DNA of 64,000 bases from an uncultured Bacteroides sp. (GTDB taxonomy: Bacteria > Bacteroidota > Bacteroidia > Bacteroidales > Bacteroidaceae). Positions 60,688 through 64,000 of the stretch are shown piece by piece; positions within the stretch are counted from its first letter, which is position 1; each line of letters begins with the position of its first letter. The stretch lies in assembly GCA_958453305.1 (NCBI GenBank), contig CAUDXH010000007.1, forward strand, positions 1 to 64,000, written 5' to 3'. The notes beneath the pieces were generated by a model. The model was not told the origin of the DNA. It did no database searches and worked only from the letters and a program-made list of their open reading frames with translations. The position numbers and the translations under genes are program-made.

Positions 60688-61377
60688 ATGAAAAAACTAA
60701 TTTTATTCGTGTTCTTTTGCTGCACATTTGCAGTGAGTGCCATGGCACAGTTGAATCTTCAGTTGCACTATGATTTGGGACGTGCGCTTTATAACTCGTT
60801 GGATGGTCGTCCTTGGGTGACTACTACAGTGGAAATGTTTAAGGCTGACAAATGGGGAAGTACCTATTTCTTTGTAGATATGGATTATACCGATAAAGGA
60901 GTGGACTGTGCATATTGGGAGATAGGTCGTGACTTGAAATTCTGGAAAGCACCTTTTGCTGCTCATGTGGAGTATAACGGAGGGTTGAATTATATCAACA
61001 ATGCGTTCTTGGGTGGTGTGTCATATAATTGGAATAACGCAGACTTTTCGCGTGTGTTCGGGCTGCAGGTCTTATATAAGTATATTCAGAAGAATGAAAA
61101 ACCGCATAACTTCCAGCTTACCGGTACATGGACACTTCATTTCGATGAAGGGAAATATACATTCAGCGGATTTATGGATTTCTGGCGTGAGAAACATAAC
61201 GGACATGATTTTATTTTCATGAGTGAACCGCAGTTCTGGGTGAATCTGAATAAATTCAAACATGTGAACGATGAGTTTAACCTGAGCGTGGGAACAGAGT
61301 GTGAGTTGAGTACAAACTTTGCTATGCGTAATGGATTCTATTGTATTCCTACCTTAGCAATGAAATGGACGTTCTGA
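60688..61377 (+). CDS. DUF5020 / Tsx-like outer-membrane channel
   Basis: This 229-residue protein has a signal peptide (MKKLILFVFFCCTFAVSAMA) and alternating beta strands ending in an aromatic residue (MKWTF), the mark of a small outer-membrane barrel. It matches DUF5020 and resembles the nucleoside channel Tsx. Its stop overlaps the start of a purine permease by one base, so the pair would carry nucleosides or bases across the outer and then the inner membrane. A consensus promoter precedes it. Confidence 0.85.
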   Translation: MKKLILFVFFCCTFAVSAMAQLNLQLHYDLGRALYNSLDGRPWVTTTVEMFKADKWGSTYFFVDMDYTDKGVDCAYWEIGRDLKFWKAPFAAHVEYNGGLNYINNAFLGGVSYNWNNADFSRVFGLQVLYKYIQKNEKPHNFQLTGTWTLHFDEGKYTFSGFMDFWREKHNGHDFIFMSEPQFWVNLNKFKHVNDEFNLSVGTECELSTNFAMRNGFYCIPTLAMKWTF

Positions 61378-62675
61378 TGAAAAAGGGAATGCTTGAAAAA
61401 TTATTCGGCTTTGACCGGAATGTGACTCGGGTACGTACGGAAGTGATGGCGGGAATTACTACGTTCCTGACCATGGCTTATATCTTGGCTGTCAATCCGA
61501 ACATTTTGAGTGCGGCGGGTATGGATAAGGGGGCGTTGTTTACCACGACGGCTGTTGCATCGGCTTTTGCTACGCTGCTGATGGCTTTTTATGCGAAGTT
61601 ACCTTTCGGACTGGCACCGGGTATGGGGCTGAATGCGTTTTTTGCTTATACGGTCTGCCTTACGCTGGGCTATTCCTGGCAGTTTGCCTTGACAGCTGTG
61701 TTGCTGGAGGGATTGATATTTATCATCTTGACAGTGACCAATTTGCGTGAGAAGATTGTAGATGCTTTGCCGGTGACCTTGAAAAATGCGATAGGAGCCG
61801 GTATCGGTTTGTTTATTGCTTTTCTGGGACTGCAGAATGCCGGGGTCATTGTAAACAATGATGCAACGCTGGTTGGCTTGGGACAGATTACTTCTGGTTC
61901 GGCTTTGCTGGCGCTGATAGGTTTGCTGATAACTTCTGTGCTGCTGGTGAGACGCATGCGCGGGGCTTTGCTGTTTGGGATTCTGCTCACTACGCTGGTG
62001 GGTATTCCGATGGGAGTGACACACATGGATGCGGTGGTGAGTATGCCGCCCTCCATTGAACCGATTTTCTTTAAGTTTGAATGGGAGCATATTTTTACAA
62101 AAGAAATGCTGATTGTGGTATTTACGTTTTTATTTGTAGATATGTTTGATACCATCGGTACGCTGGTGGGAGTGACTACCAAGGCAGGTATGATGACAAA
62201 AGACGGTAAAATACCTCATTTGAAGCAGGCTTTTCTGGTAGATGCGTTTGGAACAACCATAGGTGCGGCTCTGGGTACCAGTACCATTACTACCTTTGTG
62301 GAAAGTGCATCGGGAGTTGGAGAAGGTGGACGGAGCGGATTAACGGCATTTGTTACGGCTATCTGCTTCCTGTTGGCTTTGTTTCTGGCTCCTTTCTTCT
62401 TGGCTGTGCCGGGGGCGGCTACGGCTCCAGTCTTGATTCTGGTGGGGCTGATGATGATGTCGTCGGTAAAGAAGGTTGATTTTACCGATTATTCGGAGTC
62501 GATTCCGGCTTTTCTCTGCATCATTTTCATGCCTCTGGCTTACAGCATCTCAGATGGTATCGTGCTGGGGCTGATCAGTTATGTATTGATTAACCTGCTT
62601 TGCGGGAAACGTGAAAAACTGACTCCCGGCATGTGTCTGCTGGCTGCGGTTTTTGTCTTGAAATTTTTTATCTGA
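61377..62675 (+). CDS. NCS2 purine permease (AzgA-like)
   Basis: The start at 61377 (MKKGMLEKLFGFDR) overlaps the DUF5020 stop in a TGATG junction; the longer frame from 61341 would overlap more. The 432-residue protein has 12 or more membrane helices and AzgA-type motifs: GITTFLTMAYILAVNP, LPFGLAPGMGLNAFFAYTV, DMFDTIGTLVGV and ESASGVGEGGRSGLTA. AzgA-group proteins import adenine, guanine and hypoxanthine, which hpt at the left of the window would salvage. Confidence 0.92.
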   Translation: MKKGMLEKLFGFDRNVTRVRTEVMAGITTFLTMAYILAVNPNILSAAGMDKGALFTTTAVASAFATLLMAFYAKLPFGLAPGMGLNAFFAYTVCLTLGYSWQFALTAVLLEGLIFIILTVTNLREKIVDALPVTLKNAIGAGIGLFIAFLGLQNAGVIVNNDATLVGLGQITSGSALLALIGLLITSVLLVRRMRGALLFGILLTTLVGIPMGVTHMDAVVSMPPSIEPIFFKFEWEHIFTKEMLIVVFTFLFVDMFDTIGTLVGVTTKAGMMTKDGKIPHLKQAFLVDAFGTTIGAALGTSTITTFVESASGVGEGGRSGLTAFVTAICFLLALFLAPFFLAVPGAATAPVLILVGLMMMSSVKKVDFTDYSESIPAFLCIIFMPLAYSISDGIVLGLISYVLINLLCGKREKLTPGMCLLAAVFVLKFFI

Positions 62676-62730
62676 CGATAAGGTTGGAGAGTAGCATGGT
62701 TGAACAAACCTTGTGACTCTTGCAGATGCC

Positions 62731-62805
62731 AAACAAGCTTTAACTCATCTGGGTATTCTCCGCTTGCTTGAAAGCTGGAGTTGTCAAGAGAGTTAAAGCT
62801 TGTTT
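62731..62805. terminator. Large inverted repeat between convergent permease and mutase genes
   Basis: AAACAAGCTTTAACT (62731-62745) pairs perfectly with 62791-62805 around a 45-nt interior with weak inner stems. It lies between converging genes and has a T-rich right flank, so it probably ends both transcripts. Confidence 0.65.
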
Positions 62806-62833
62806 CTTTAAATTGGCTATTGAGCGGGGTTCT

Positions 62834-64000
62834 TTATTCTTCTGCAGTATCAAGTAAAAGTTCCATTACCTGACAAGCTGATTTGGCAACCGAAGTACCG
62901 GGACCAAAGATAGCCATGACTCCTGCCTTATATAAGAAATCATAATCTTGGGCAGGGATGACTCCTCCGGCAAAGACTAAGATGTCTTCACGTCCCAATC
63001 GCTTCAATTCTTCTATAATCTGCGGAACCAATGTCTTATGTCCGGCTGCAAGTGAAGAAACACCAACTGCATGCACGTCATTTTCTACTGCTTCACGCGC
63101 TGCTTCTTCCGGAGTTTGGAACAAAGGTCCCATATCTACATCGAATCCACAGTCGGCGAATCCGGTTGCTACAACTTTTGCACCTCGGTCGTGTCCGTCC
63201 TGTCCCATTTTGGCAATCATGACACGCGGACGCCGTCCTTCTTTTTTCGCAAATTGTTCGGTCAGTTCGCAAGCTTTTGCGAAATCTGCATCTTTTTTAC
63301 TTTCTGATGAATACACGCCTGATATCGTTCTGATTACTGCTTTATATCGTCCGACTACTGCTTCGCAAGCATCGGATATTTCTCCTAAGGTGGCTCGTAC
63401 ATGGGCAGCTTCTACGGCTAACTCCAGTAAGTTGCCTTTTCCGGTTTTTACACATTCAGTAATGGCTGCCAAAGCCTTATCAACTTCTTCCTGATTACGT
63501 CCTTCTTTTAACCGGCGCAGGTTCTCCACTTGTTCCTGACGAACAGCGGTGTTGTCTACTTCCAGAATATCAATCGGATCTTCTTTTTCCAAGCGATACT
63601 TGTTGGTACCCACAATGGTTTGTTCACCTGAGTCTATGCGTGCCTGGGTGCGTGCGGCTGCCTCTTCGATACGCATTTTAGGAATACCGGTTTCAATTGC
63701 TTTAGCCATACCGCCCAGACGTTCGATTTCCTGGATATGCTCCCAGGCGCGATGAGCCAGTTCGTTGGTCAGTGATTCTACATAGTAAGAACCTCCCCAT
63801 GGATCTACATTCTTGCATACCTGAGTTTCTTCCTGAATATAGATTTGGGTATTACGGGCAATACGTGCAGAGAAGTCGGTGGGCAATGCGATCGCTTCAT
63901 CCAAGGCATTGGTATGGAGTGACTGGGTATGCCCCAATGCTGCTGCCATCGCTTCAATACAGGTACGTCCTACATTGTTGAACGGGTCTTGCTCGGTAAG
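62834..64000 (-). CDS. mutA: Methylmalonyl-CoA mutase large subunit, C-terminal part
   Basis: The gene runs off the right edge; 388 C-terminal residues are visible up to [14 protein letters not shown]. The first part is the end of the CoA-binding barrel ([19 protein letters not shown], then [15 protein letters not shown]). The second is the B12-binding domain with [28 protein letters not shown] and [14 protein letters not shown], where the His of DGHDRG is the cobalt ligand. The enzyme interconverts succinyl-CoA and methylmalonyl-CoA in propionate formation, with fumarase in the same pathway. Confidence 0.96.
   Translation of the reverse strand, partial: LTEQDPFNNVGRTCIEAMAAALGHTQSLHTNALDEAIALPTDFSARIARNTQIYIQEETQVCKNVDPWGGSYYVESLTNELAHRAWEHIQEIERLGGMAKAIETGIPKMRIEEAAARTQARIDSGEQTIVGTNKYRLEKEDPIDILEVDNTAVRQEQVENLRRLKEGRNQEEVDKALAAITECVKTGKGNLLELAVEAAHVRATLGEISDACEAVVGRYKAVIRTISGVYSSESKKDADFAKACELTEQFAKKEGRRPRVMIAKMGQDGHDRGAKVVATGFADCGFDVDMGPLFQTPEEAAREAVENDVHAVGVSSLAAGHKTLVPQIIEELKRLGREDILVFAGGVIPAQDYDFLYKAGVMAIFGPGTSVAKSACQVMELLLDTAEE

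Overview
The window is a chromosomal segment of a gut Bacteroidales bacterium, most likely Bacteroides or Phocaeicola. The signs are two SusC/SusD outer-membrane pairs, Bacteroidetes-only families (DUF4831, DUF3822, DUF4954, DUF5020, DUF349), genes that mostly lack a Shine-Dalgarno site, and promoters of the Bacteroides type (TTTG, about 20 bp, TAnnTTTG). The species cannot be fixed from the sequence alone.

Layout. 1-33 kb is a conserved housekeeping core: hpt-adk-obgE-pgeF; the NAD(P)HX repair enzyme with a DUF4831 protein; tig, clpP, clpX, recQ; cardiolipin synthase; rsmD-DUF3822; a RecD-like helicase; rsfS-ftsH-cdsA; two identical tRNA-Gln genes; DUF349; ksgA-mgtE; a flippase-like protein; pepD; tRNA-Lys; tdk with an AI-2E transporter; rsmI; and a coiled-coil lipoprotein. 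33-45.5 kb is the accessory heart: two SusC/SusD clusters placed head to head. 45.5-49.6 kb is a scrap yard of mobile and defence remnants (broken IS200/IS605 element, DUF1016/YhcG nuclease, hsdS stub, decayed helix-turn-helix gene, iteron-like repeats) ending in an intact tyrosine recombinase. 49.8-64 kb returns to core genes: hflX, DUF4954, a TlpA-like protein, a Pmp3 peptide, class I fumarase, a CaCA exchanger, an alpha-L-fucosidase, a Tsx-like porin with a purine permease, and the 3' part of methylmalonyl-CoA mutase.

The main finding is a predicted DNA-inversion switch. The susC on the minus strand (36219-39248) has lost its promoter, signal peptide and most of its N-terminal domain. The susC on the plus strand (from 40980) is complete. 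Both carry the same 58-bp sequence in opposite orientation (39163-39220 and 41179-41236) in the same reading phase, and the truncated gene loses homology exactly at the outer edge of that repeat. Flipping the roughly 2-kb segment would move the promoter, signal peptide and first 66 codons of the intact susC onto the silent one, in frame, and silence the other. This resembles the SusC/SusD shufflons known in Bacteroides fragilis. Unusually, the flipping segment carries a three-gene DUF3791-DUF3990-small-protein operon that looks like an ADP-ribosyltransferase-fold toxin-antitoxin module. The tyrosine recombinase about 7 kb away is a candidate invertase.

All calls come from reading the sequence and recalled family knowledge; no database search was run. 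Promoters and terminators are pattern matches only.
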